From Nitriliruptoraceae bacterium (lineage in GTDB: Bacteria; Actinomycetota; Nitriliruptoria; Nitriliruptorales; Nitriliruptoraceae), in the NCBI GenBank assembly GCA_003565155.1, contig PXDB01000101.1, positions 34,158 to 98,157 on the forward strand: DNA of 64,000 nucleotides, written 5' to 3'. Position 1 is the stretch's first letter; every line of letters starts with the position of its first letter. Of the stretch, positions 42,891 to 51,017 are shown piece by piece. The notes beneath the pieces were generated by a model. It made no database searches, was not told where the DNA came from, and saw only the letters and a program-made list of their open reading frames with translations. A program made the translations under genes and the position numbers.

Positions 42891-44293
42891 GCACGGGTCC
42901 GCCACCCCCGGCCGGTCCACCACCGGACCCGGCCCGGCCGCCCACAGGGACACCGCCACCGCCGACCCCGCGGGTCGGCGGACCAGGGGCATCCCCGCCG
43001 CCGGCCCCGGTCCCCGCGCCGGCGCCCACCGCCCCCGGATCCTGGAGTGGGAACGCCCCCACCCCCACCACCGGCAGTGACCGGGAGCCGATCCTGGACC
43101 TGCTGCGGGGCTTCGCGCTGCTCGGCATCCTGCTGGTCAACATCGAACTGATGCGGGGCCCCGCGCTGTTCGATGCCCTCGCCGGGATCCTGCCGGAGCC
43201 GGCGACCGGGGCCGATGAGGTGACCAGCTTCCTCGTGGGCTGGTTGGCCGCTGGCAAGTTCATCTCCAGCTTCTCGATCCTGTTCGGTATCGGGGCCGGA
43301 CTGCTGGTCGCCAGGGCCCGGTCCCGCGGCACATCACCGCAACGGTTGCTCGCACGTCGCTACACCCTGCTGGCGGCGTTCGGGCTCGGCCACATGCTGC
43401 TGCTGTTCCCGGGCGACGTCCTGTTCGCCTACGCCGTCACCGGCTTCGTGCTGCTGCTGTTCGTCGATGTCCGGCCGCGCACGGCGTTGTGGTGGTCCGG
43501 GGGCATCGTGGCACTGCTCACCCTGGCGACGACGGCCCTGGTCGGGCTCGCCGCCGCGATGGAGGACCTCCTCCCCGACGCCGAGGTGGAGGATCCCTTC
43601 AGCGGCGCCATGGGCACCTTCTTCGACGGCCGACGCGAGGCCACCATCGCGGCCTACACCGACGGCAGCCTGGGCGAGATCCTGTCGGCGCGCGCCTTCG
43701 AGGCGCTGCTGGTGCAGAGCGGCACGCTGGTGACGGTGCCGTGGCTGCTCGCGCTGTTCCTGCTGGGCTACGCCGCCACCCGGGCCGGGGTGACCACCGA
43801 TCTGGCCGGCCACCGACCCCTGCTGCGCCGTCTCGCCGCGGTCGGGCTACTGGTGGGCCTGCCAGCCAACCTGGTACTGGGCATGGTCGGACCCGTCGGC
43901 GCCGCCACCGGCACCACCGGAGAACTGGAGGTGACCTGGGTCGAACTGGCCGCCACACCGGTGCAGATGATCGGGGCACCACTGCTGGCGGTCGGCTACC
44001 TCGCCAGCCTCACGCTACTGGCGCTCCGGGTCGGTGCGTGGAAGCCGCTGGCCGCCGTCGGGCGGATGGCACTGACGGCCTACCTGACCCAGAGCCTGGT
44101 CACCACGGTGGTGTTCATCGGTGCCGGGACCTACGGCGCCTGGTCCGCCACGAGCGCGCTGATCGTGGTCGCCGGCACGTGGCTGCTCCTGCTCGCCGCC
44201 TGCCCGCTGTGGTTGCGGTGGTTCCGGTTCGGGCCCGCCGAGTGGCTGTGGCGGTCCTGGACCTACCGGGCCCGGCAACCCTTGCGCCGGTAG
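42887..44293 (+). CDS. DUF418 multi-pass membrane protein
   Basis: 468 aa with about 60 N-terminal Pro-rich residues followed by REPILDLLRGFALLGILLVNIE, the DUF418 hallmark, and about ten membrane helices. The C-terminal DUF418 core includes PLAAVGRMALTAYLTQSL and a final GPAEWLWRSWTY. Function unknown; related to YeiB. Translationally coupled to the HIT gene by a GTGA overlap. Confidence 0.9.
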   Translation: MSTGPPPPAGPPPDPARPPTGTPPPPTPRVGGPGASPPPAPVPAPAPTAPGSWSGNAPTPTTGSDREPILDLLRGFALLGILLVNIELMRGPALFDALAGILPEPATGADEVTSFLVGWLAAGKFISSFSILFGIGAGLLVARARSRGTSPQRLLARRYTLLAAFGLGHMLLLFPGDVLFAYAVTGFVLLLFVDVRPRTALWWSGGIVALLTLATTALVGLAAAMEDLLPDAEVEDPFSGAMGTFFDGRREATIAAYTDGSLGEILSARAFEALLVQSGTLVTVPWLLALFLLGYAATRAGVTTDLAGHRPLLRRLAAVGLLVGLPANLVLGMVGPVGAATGTTGELEVTWVELAATPVQMIGAPLLAVGYLASLTLLALRVGAWKPLAAVGRMALTAYLTQSLVTTVVFIGAGTYGAWSATSALIVVAGTWLLLLAACPLWLRWFRFGPAEWLWRSWTYRARQPLRR

Positions 44294-44332
44294 GCGTCGG
44301 CCGACGGACCCAGCGGCACGCCCGCTCCCGGT

Positions 44333-44380
44333 GGACTGGGGAAGATCCGGCCCGCATACGGCACCAGACTTCCCCAGTCC
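44333..44380. repeat. 12-bp inverted repeat in convergent gap
   Basis: GGACTGGGGAAG (44333-44344) and CTTCCCCAGTCC (44369-44380) around 24 nt that contain a small inner CCG/CGG pair. It lies between the DUF418 stop and the ackA stop and could terminate transcription from either side. Confidence 0.6.
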
Positions 44381-44468
44381 GTGGCGGCGGGCGACGCCAC
44401 ACCAGCGGGGACAACGTCGTACCGGCTGCGGACCGGGAACCCGACGGCAGCGCGCGGCCCGCACCGCA

Positions 44469-44488
44469 GGCCCGCGGCGCTGCGGGCC
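44469..44488 (-). terminator. hairpin after ackA
   Basis: 7-bp stem GGCCCGC / GCGGGCC with a 6-nt loop, 8 bp past the ackA stop on the leftward strand. No U-tract. Confidence 0.5.
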
Positions 44489-44495
44489 CGATGCC

Positions 44496-45782
44496 TCAGG
44501 CCCGCAGGGCCCGCAGGGCCCGCAGGGTCTGCTCGGCGATCTCGCGCTCCTCATCGGTGGCGACGACCAGCACCGCCACCTCGCTGTCGTCGGCGTGGAC
44601 GGCGGCGACCCCACCGGGCGCCGTGGACGCCCGCACGCCGTCGTTGCGGGCCGGATCCAACCGCACCCCGAGCACCTCCAGGTCGGCACAGATCGCCGCG
44701 CGCAGGGTGTCGGAGTTCTCGCCCACCCCGGCCGTGAACACCACCGCGTCCAGCCGCCCGAGCACGGCGGCGTAGGCACCGAGGTACTTGCGGATCCGGT
44801 GCACGTACACGTCCAGGGCCAGCTGCGCGGCCGCGTCCCCAGCGGCGGCGCGGTCCTCGATCGTGCGCAGGTCGTTGTCACCGCACAGCCCGAGCAGCCC
44901 GCTCTCGCGGTTGAGCACCCGCTCGACCTCGTCGGGCGTCATACCGGCCTCACGGAGCAGGTGGAAGATCACGGCGGGATCCAGGTCACCGGAGCGGGTG
45001 CCCATCACCAGGCCCTCCAAGGGTGACAGCCCCATGGAGGTCTCGACGCTGCGCCCACCGTCCACGGCCGCGGCGGAGGCACCGTTGCCGAGGTGGAGGG
45101 TGACCAGCCTGCACTCCTCCTCCGCCCGGCCCAGCGCCGCGGCGGCCTGGCGGGCGACGTAGGCGTGGGAGGTCCCGTGGAAGCCGTAGCGGCGTACCCC
45201 CTGCTCGGTCAGCAGCTGCTCCGGCACGGCGTACCGGTAGGCGGCCGCCGGCAGGTTCGCGTGGAAGGCGGTGTCGAACACCGCGACGTTGGTCAGGTCC
45301 GGTCGGAGCTCGCGAGCCACCTCGATGCCCGTGAGGTTCGCCGGGTTGTGGAGCGGCGCGAGGGGGATCTGCGCCTGGATGCGGGCGATGACGGCGTCGT
45401 CGATCACCGTCGGGGCGGAGAACTCCTCGCCTCCGTGCACGACCCGGTGCCCGATCGCGCCGAGGTCGTCCGCGAGCCCGCTGCCCTCGAGCCGGTCGAC
45501 GATCCAGCGGAAACCCGCAGCGTGGTCGGCGATCGCGATGCCGTCCTCGACGTCCTCGGTCGCCGTACCGTCGGCGGCGACCACGGTCTGGGCTGCCGTG
45601 GAGGTGGACTCCCCGATGCGTTCCACCAGGCCGCGGGCCAGCAGCACCAGGGCCCCGCCGCCGGTATCGGTACCGACGCTGGCGCCGTCACCGACCCCGT
45701 GAGGGCTGTCACCGCCGCGGCCGTCGTCGAACAGGCGGTACTTGATGGAGGAGCTACCGGAGTTGAGGACGAGCACCTGCAT
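44496..45782 (-). CDS. ackA: acetate kinase
   Basis: Converts acetyl phosphate and ADP to acetate and ATP, with Pta forming the overflow pathway. ATG at 45782 has AGGAG six bases upstream; 428 aa. Motifs: VLVLNSGSSSIKYRL, GHRVVHGG, FHGTSHAYV and HLGNGASAAAVD, DAVVFTAGVGENS. An extra Gly/Asp-rich segment (about residues 20-50, RGGDSPHGVGDGASVGTDTG) enlarges an N-terminal loop, and the C-terminus ends in a triplicated LRA from a 9-bp repeat. Downstream of pta by 62 bp. Confidence 0.96.
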   Translation of the reverse strand: MQVLVLNSGSSSIKYRLFDDGRGGDSPHGVGDGASVGTDTGGGALVLLARGLVERIGESTSTAAQTVVAADGTATEDVEDGIAIADHAAGFRWIVDRLEGSGLADDLGAIGHRVVHGGEEFSAPTVIDDAVIARIQAQIPLAPLHNPANLTGIEVARELRPDLTNVAVFDTAFHANLPAAAYRYAVPEQLLTEQGVRRYGFHGTSHAYVARQAAAALGRAEEECRLVTLHLGNGASAAAVDGGRSVETSMGLSPLEGLVMGTRSGDLDPAVIFHLLREAGMTPDEVERVLNRESGLLGLCGDNDLRTIEDRAAAGDAAAQLALDVYVHRIRKYLGAYAAVLGRLDAVVFTAGVGENSDTLRAAICADLEVLGVRLDPARNDGVRASTAPGGVAAVHADDSEVAVLVVATDEEREIAEQTLRALRALRA

Positions 45783-45844
45783 GCGGGACTCCTGGACGTC
45801 GAGGTGGCGGTGGCCCGGACCCGGGTGCGGTGAGGATGCGACGC

Positions 45845-47926
45845 TCACACCTGGGACTGGACCGCCGTGATGGTCACGGTGTTGACGATGTCGTCAACGG
45901 TGCACCCACGTGAGAGATCGTTGACCGGCTTGTTCAGCCCCTGCAGCACCGGTCCGATCGCCAGGGCGCCGGCGGAGCGCTGCACCGCCTTGTAGGTGTT
46001 GTTGCCGGTGTTGAGGTCGGGGAAGACGAACACCGTCGCCCGGCCCGCGACGCTGGAGCCCGGCAGCTTGGCGGCACCGACGCCGGCGTCCACCGCGGCG
46101 TCGTACTGGATCGGACCCTCGACCTCGAGGTCGGGTCGGCGTTCACGCACCAGCGCCGTGGCTTCGCGGACCCGGTCCACGGCCCGCCCCTTGCCCGACT
46201 CACCGGTGGAGTAGGACAGCATCGCCACCCGCGGCTCGACACCGAAGGCCTCCGCCGTCACCGCGGAGCTGATGGCGATGTCGGCGAGCCCCTCCGCGTC
46301 GGGCTCCGGGTTGATCGCGCAGTCGCCGTAGACCAGCACGCGGTCGGACATCGCCATCAGGAACACCGAGGACACAATGGAGACCCCCGGCTTGGTGCGG
46401 ATGATCTCGAAGGCGGGCCGGATCGTGGCCTGGGTGGTGTGGGCGGCGCCGGAGACCATCCCGTCGGCCAGGCCGCGGTGCACCATCATCGTCCCGAAGT
46501 AGTTGACGTCGAGCATCGACTCCAGGGCGAAGTCCATGGTCACGCCCTTGTGGGCACGGATCCGGGCGTACTCCGTGGCGAACTCCTCCAGCAGGTCGGA
46601 CTCCGCCGGGTCGATCAGCTCCAACCCCTCGAGGTCGACCCCGGCGGCATCCGCCCGGCTCTGCACCACCTCGGCGTCGCCGAGCAGCACCAGATCCACA
46701 ACGTTGCGTCGGCGGAGCAGTTCGGAGGCCCGCAGGATCCGTTCGTCCTCACCCTCGGGGAGCACGATCCGCTTGCGGTCGCTGCGGGCACGCTGCAGCA
46801 GCTCGTACTCGAACATCAGCGGGGTGACGCGCTCGGTACGGGACACCTCGATGCGGTCGGCCAGCACCGTGGTGTCGATGTGGTCCTCGAAGGCCGCCAG
46901 GGCCGCTTCCAGCTTGCGCGCGTTGCCCGGCCTGAGCACCGCCGGCACGGCGGCGACACGCCGGGCCGTGGTGTAGGTGTCGGTGGAGACCGACAGCAGC
47001 GGCAGGTTGATCTCACCGAGACCGTCGAGCAGCTTCTCGACGTTGGCGTGCAGGGGGAAGCCACCCGTGAGCATCAGCGCGGCGATGTTGGGGTAGGTGC
47101 TGGCCATGCGGGCGAGCAGCGCACCGACGAGCACGTCCGGGCGGTCACCGGGCGTGATGAGCAGCGCCCCCTCCTCGTAGTGGTCGAGGACGTTGGGCAG
47201 GCTCATCGCCGCGATCTTGATCTCGTCCACCTCGCGGTCGAGGTCGCTGACGCTGCCGGCCAGCTGATCGGCATCCAGCTCGTCCACGATCTCGCGCACC
47301 GTGGGCATGGCGAGCATCGGCACCTCGGGGACCAGCCAGACCGGTTCCGGCGCGTCCGCTGCCTCGACGGTGGCACGCACCTCGTCGATGGCCCGTGGGT
47401 CGACGCGGTTGACCACCACCGCGGCGATGGTGCACCCCTCGGCGATCAGGGACTCGCGGGCGATGCTGAGCGCGTCGAGCACCTCGCCGGGGACGCGTTC
47501 AGCGCCGTTGACCACGACCAGCACCGGGGCACCGAGGTGGTTGGCGATCTGCGCGTTGACGTCGAACTCCAGCGACGCCGCAGCACCCGTGTAGTCCGAG
47601 CCGTCGTAGAGCACGAAGGGGAAGCGCTCCTCCATCGACTGGGCGGCGTCGAGGATCTCCTTGAACACCTCGTCGCCGCGCCCCTCGCCGAACAGCTCCG
47701 CGACCTGGTCGGAGCCGAGGATCGCCATCTCCTGCGGGGTCAGGTCCAGCTGGAACCGGCGGCGCATCAGCTCGCTGCGCGGATCCGGTTCCTTGCTGGA
47801 GGGCACCACCGGGCGCAGGTAGCCCACATCGCCGAGCTTGCGGGTCAGCAGCTCCATCACCCCGAGCGTCACGATCGAACGACCGGACCGCGGCTCCAGG
47901 GAGGCGAGGTAGAGACGGTTTGCCAC
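45845..47926 (-). CDS. pta: phosphate acetyltransferase (long form)
   Basis: Interconverts acetyl-CoA and acetyl phosphate. GTG at 47926 gives 693 aa, matching the long three-domain type: an N-terminal P-loop-like regulatory domain (LASLEPRSGRSIVTLGVM), a DRTGG-like middle domain and a C-terminal PTA domain (about 365-690) with RKRIVLPEGEDERILRA, GMVSGAAHTTQATIRP and FVFPDLNTGNNTYKAVQR. The frame is open far upstream but antisense to other sequence and without similarity. Operon pta-ackA. Confidence 0.95.
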   Translation of the reverse strand: MANRLYLASLEPRSGRSIVTLGVMELLTRKLGDVGYLRPVVPSSKEPDPRSELMRRRFQLDLTPQEMAILGSDQVAELFGEGRGDEVFKEILDAAQSMEERFPFVLYDGSDYTGAAASLEFDVNAQIANHLGAPVLVVVNGAERVPGEVLDALSIARESLIAEGCTIAAVVVNRVDPRAIDEVRATVEAADAPEPVWLVPEVPMLAMPTVREIVDELDADQLAGSVSDLDREVDEIKIAAMSLPNVLDHYEEGALLITPGDRPDVLVGALLARMASTYPNIAALMLTGGFPLHANVEKLLDGLGEINLPLLSVSTDTYTTARRVAAVPAVLRPGNARKLEAALAAFEDHIDTTVLADRIEVSRTERVTPLMFEYELLQRARSDRKRIVLPEGEDERILRASELLRRRNVVDLVLLGDAEVVQSRADAAGVDLEGLELIDPAESDLLEEFATEYARIRAHKGVTMDFALESMLDVNYFGTMMVHRGLADGMVSGAAHTTQATIRPAFEIIRTKPGVSIVSSVFLMAMSDRVLVYGDCAINPEPDAEGLADIAISSAVTAEAFGVEPRVAMLSYSTGESGKGRAVDRVREATALVRERRPDLEVEGPIQYDAAVDAGVGAAKLPGSSVAGRATVFVFPDLNTGNNTYKAVQRSAGALAIGPVLQGLNKPVNDLSRGCTVDDIVNTVTITAVQSQV

Positions 47927-48097
47927 GGGGGGACCTCGTTCAGGCGGGGACGTCGGGGCCCGGGACCCGTCATCGAGCGCAGCCGGCGACGTGGGCACGG
48001 GTGGGTGGTGCTGGACCCGAGTCAAGCAGCCGTCGTCCCTGGGTGCGGAGGGACTACCGTCCGCCTTCCAGGGTCGAAAGGTCGGGTCATCAACGGT

Positions 48098-49093
48098 GTG
48101 CGGGCCAGGGTCCCGGTCCCGCAACGCTCCCCACTGCTGGCGCTGAGCCGGCGGGTCGCCGTGGCGCTCGGGCTGCTGGTGGTCGTCGCCCTCACGGTGC
48201 TGGCCACCCGTGGGGGCTACATCGACGAGACGGGCCGGACCATCGGGCTGCTCGACGCCCTGTACTACGCCTCGGTGACGGTCACCACGACCGGCTACGG
48301 CGACATCACGCCGGTGACGACCCAGGCCCGGCTCGCCGCACTGCTGATCATCACCCCGGCACGGGTGGCCTTCCTGCTGGTGGTGGTGGGCACCACCGTC
48401 GAGCTGCTGACCGATCGCTGGCGCGAGAAGCTGCGACACGAGCGATGGAGACGACGGGTGAAGGACCACCACGTGATCTGCGGCTACGGGGTCAAGGGCC
48501 GCTCGGCGGCGAGGTCGCTGGAGGGCGACGGGCTCGACGGTGGCGACATCGTGATCGTCGAGAGCGACCCGAAGGTCGCGGAGGCCGCCTCGGCCGACGG
48601 CTACACCGTGGTCCCGGGCGACGCGACCCGCTCACACACGCTGCTGCAGGCCCAGCTCGAGCGGTGCCGGGCGGTGATCGTGGCCCCCGAACGCGACGAC
48701 ACGGCCGTGCTGATCACGCTCACGGCCCGTGAGCTGGCCCCCGACGCCACCATCGTCGCCTCCGTCCGGGAACGGGAGAACGCGCACCTGCTGCGCCAGA
48801 GCGGAGCGGACGCGGTGATCACCACCGCGGAGACCTCCGGGCGGCTGCTCGGCGTGACCAGCCGCAACCCCAACGTCGCGGCGGTGGTGACCGACCTGTT
48901 GCAGACCTCCCAGGGACTGGCGATCGAGGAGCGCGAGGTGCTCCCCGACGAGATCGGCCGGCCCGTCAGCGAGGCGCACGGCCTGGTCCTGGCCGTGGTG
49001 CGTCGCGGCACCCTGCTGCGGTACGACAACGCCGCACTGGACGAGCTCCGGCACGGCGACCTGCTGCTCGGCCTGCCGGAGCGGCGCCGGTAG
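48098..49093 (+). CDS. potassium channel with RCK (TrkA-N) domain
   Basis: 331 aa from GTG 48098 (AAAGG some 16 bases upstream, so the start is moderate). Two membrane helices flank a pore with the K+ selectivity filter TTTGYGD. A cytoplasmic RCK domain follows with the Rossmann motif HVICGYGVKGRSAARSL and a C-terminal TrkA-C-like part (about 255-331). Likely a nucleotide- or ion-gated K+ channel like MthK/Kch. TACCGT at 48054-48059 could be its -10. The much longer open frame upstream is antisense to pta and rejected. Confidence 0.9.
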   Translation: MRARVPVPQRSPLLALSRRVAVALGLLVVVALTVLATRGGYIDETGRTIGLLDALYYASVTVTTTGYGDITPVTTQARLAALLIITPARVAFLLVVVGTTVELLTDRWREKLRHERWRRRVKDHHVICGYGVKGRSAARSLEGDGLDGGDIVIVESDPKVAEAASADGYTVVPGDATRSHTLLQAQLERCRAVIVAPERDDTAVLITLTARELAPDATIVASVRERENAHLLRQSGADAVITTAETSGRLLGVTSRNPNVAAVVTDLLQTSQGLAIEEREVLPDEIGRPVSEAHGLVLAVVRRGTLLRYDNAALDELRHGDLLLGLPERRR

Positions 49094-49122
49094 CAGGAGC
49101 AGCGCGCAGGGGGCGGCAGGTG

Positions 49123-49473
49123 TCAGCGGCCACCCACGTCGGCTCGGTCCTCGGCCCGTCGATGGGGCGCACCGTCCTCTACCGTCCCCACGCCGCCGGA
49201 CGCGGCGGCGGCGCGTTCACCTGCACGTCCCACCCCAGCCGGACCGGCCGCCGGGACGTCCCCGTCGGGGATATCCCGCTCGACACGGTGCAGCAGCGAC
49301 GTGATCACGATGCGGACGAGGTTGCCGACCAGCAGTACCACGACCACCACCATCACCGCCCGCGCAGCGGCCTGCTGGGGCGTCAGAGCGGAGGTCAACA
49401 GCATCGCGGCGATCGGAGCCAGCGCCAGCAGGCCGACGACCGCGGTGATCCGGCGAAGGGGTCCCGGGCTCAT
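49123..49473 (-). CDS. small two-helix membrane protein at the end of the flagellar cluster
   Basis: 116 aa from ATG 49473, overlapping the FlhF-like stop (ATGA), with GGAG upstream. Two hydrophobic helices (ITAVVGLLALAPIAAMLL and AVMVVVVVLLVGNLVRIVI) and a polar Gly/Ala-rich tail. No family recognised. Coupling suggests a link to flagellar export or placement; converges on the K+ channel gene. Confidence 0.65.
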   Translation of the reverse strand: MSPGPLRRITAVVGLLALAPIAAMLLTSALTPQQAAARAVMVVVVVLLVGNLVRIVITSLLHRVERDIPDGDVPAAGPAGVGRAGERAAAASGGVGTVEDGAPHRRAEDRADVGGR

Positions 49474-51017
49474 GGCTGCTCCACGAGTTCGCGCACTGCC
49501 AGCGCGATGTCCAGCGGGCGGGCCCGACGCAGCTGCCCGCCCTGGGGGCCGTAGCCGAGCACCAGGCCCAGCTCCGTGGCGCACCGCAGCGCGTCGGGGA
49601 GGTCCTCGGTACGCACCCAGGACACGGCGAGAGGTTCATCGGTGAGCTCCGCGCGCCACGTCCGGCCGCCGATGACCAGGTGCCGCCAGCGGTTGGCGCC
49701 GAGGGCGTCGAGCCAGGTGCGGCTGCGCGCGACCGGCAGGTCCACCACCTCGGCAAGGGTCGGGGCGTCGGGCCCGACCAGGACCGCGGGGCCACTCGGC
49801 AGAGGGCGGCAGATCGGCCGGAGGGCGTCGGTGAGTGCGGCGACCCAGCTGAGATCGTCGTCAGGGTCGGTGACCTCGAGGTCGTGGACGAGGCTCGCCG
49901 GGAGCCCGAGGTGCAGCAGCCGGGTGGTGGACCAGGCCGGCCCGTCCCCGGTGGTGGTCTCCCCGGCGGCGTCCACGGCAGCGCCGTTGCTCGCATCGGG
50001 CCCCTGGCCCGCCGTGCGCGGTGTGGAGCTCGCACACGGGGTTGGCGCCGCACGCGTGGCAGCGGCTGGTGCGCCCTTCGGTGCGACGCCGGCAGGAGCG
50101 GCCGCGGGAGCCGTCACGGTGGGCGCGGGTTCGGCGATCCCGCCGTACACCGACCAGGGCTGCCGGCTGCCCGGCCAGCGCATCGGCGCGACCTCGGAGG
50201 GGGCGTTGTCGGCCACCACGTCGGCGGGCACGGCGCCATCCGGAGCCGGAGCAGCCTCGGCGGGGACGGTGGGCCCCTGACCCACGTCGCGGGGCCACGT
50301 CCGGTCCACCTCTCCAGGTGCCTTCTCCCCCGATCGATGGGCGAGTTGGCTGCGCAGGAACGTCCCGAAGTCCACCGCGTCGTCCACGCGCGACGCGGCC
50401 GCAGCCGCGTGGCCAGCTTCCCCGTCACGGCGCCCGGCCGCCGCGTGGCCGGCCTCATCGTCCCCGAGCAGGCGGTCCACCGGCGTTGCGGGGGCCGTCG
50501 GCTGGCCGATGGTGCCGCTCAGCTCGGCCACCAGCGCCACCGCCCTGGCCGTGACGTCATCGTGGGCATCACCCTGGCTCGGCGGTGGGGAGACCGTGGT
50601 CGCCGGGGCACCCGTCGCGGCCTGACCGGTGGAAGCGGCCCCGTTCGGTGCGGTGGCCGCGTCATCCGCCGCGACGTGCAACTGCACGTGCTCCTTGGCG
50701 AAGAACCCGCCGATGCCACCCCGCAGGACCCGGCGGGCCTCGACGATGGTGGCGCCGGCACCGAAGCGGCCGTGCACCTCGGCGATGGCGGCCTCGGCGG
50801 TGGCGGCCTCGACCACGGCGCTGGCACCGGCGACCGGACCAGCGTCGTCAGCGTCGCCCGCGGTGCCCTCCGGCGACCCGCTGGCGGTGCCACCCGCCAC
50901 GGCGGCAGCAGCCGCGCGTCCCGGGTCACCGATCAGATGCCCCCCGCCGGCGTCGGTACCCGACGGCGGCGCATCGTCAGCGGTCGCGGTCTCAGGCTTC
51001 GACAGCAGTCTGCGCAT
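49470..51017 (-). CDS. FlhF-like protein without recognisable GTPase motifs
   Basis: 515 aa from ATG 51017 (GGAG upstream), overlapping flhA by 26 bp. The N-terminal part has a segment like the FlhF start region: AAIAEVHGRFGAGATIVEAR then GGIGGFFAKEHVQLHV. A long Ala/Pro-rich linker leads to a C-terminal domain (about 360-515). Where FlhF has GPTGVGKTTT, this protein reads VLVGPDAPTLAEVVDLP, so the P-loop Gly-Lys-Ser/Thr is gone. Position directly after flhA is where flhF usually lies. I therefore read it as a degenerate FlhF, but it could be an unrelated flagellar protein. Confidence 0.55.
   Translation of the reverse strand: MRRLLSKPETATADDAPPSGTDAGGGHLIGDPGRAAAAAVAGGTASGSPEGTAGDADDAGPVAGASAVVEAATAEAAIAEVHGRFGAGATIVEARRVLRGGIGGFFAKEHVQLHVAADDAATAPNGAASTGQAATGAPATTVSPPPSQGDAHDDVTARAVALVAELSGTIGQPTAPATPVDRLLGDDEAGHAAAGRRDGEAGHAAAAASRVDDAVDFGTFLRSQLAHRSGEKAPGEVDRTWPRDVGQGPTVPAEAAPAPDGAVPADVVADNAPSEVAPMRWPGSRQPWSVYGGIAEPAPTVTAPAAAPAGVAPKGAPAAATRAAPTPCASSTPRTAGQGPDASNGAAVDAAGETTTGDGPAWSTTRLLHLGLPASLVHDLEVTDPDDDLSWVAALTDALRPICRPLPSGPAVLVGPDAPTLAEVVDLPVARSRTWLDALGANRWRHLVIGGRTWRAELTDEPLAVSWVRTEDLPDALRCATELGLVLGYGPQGGQLRRARPLDIALAVRELVEQP

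Noticed and set aside
46439..48097. Long plus-strand frame in front of the potassium channel
   Set aside because: Antisense to pta; only the part from 48098 on has channel motifs.
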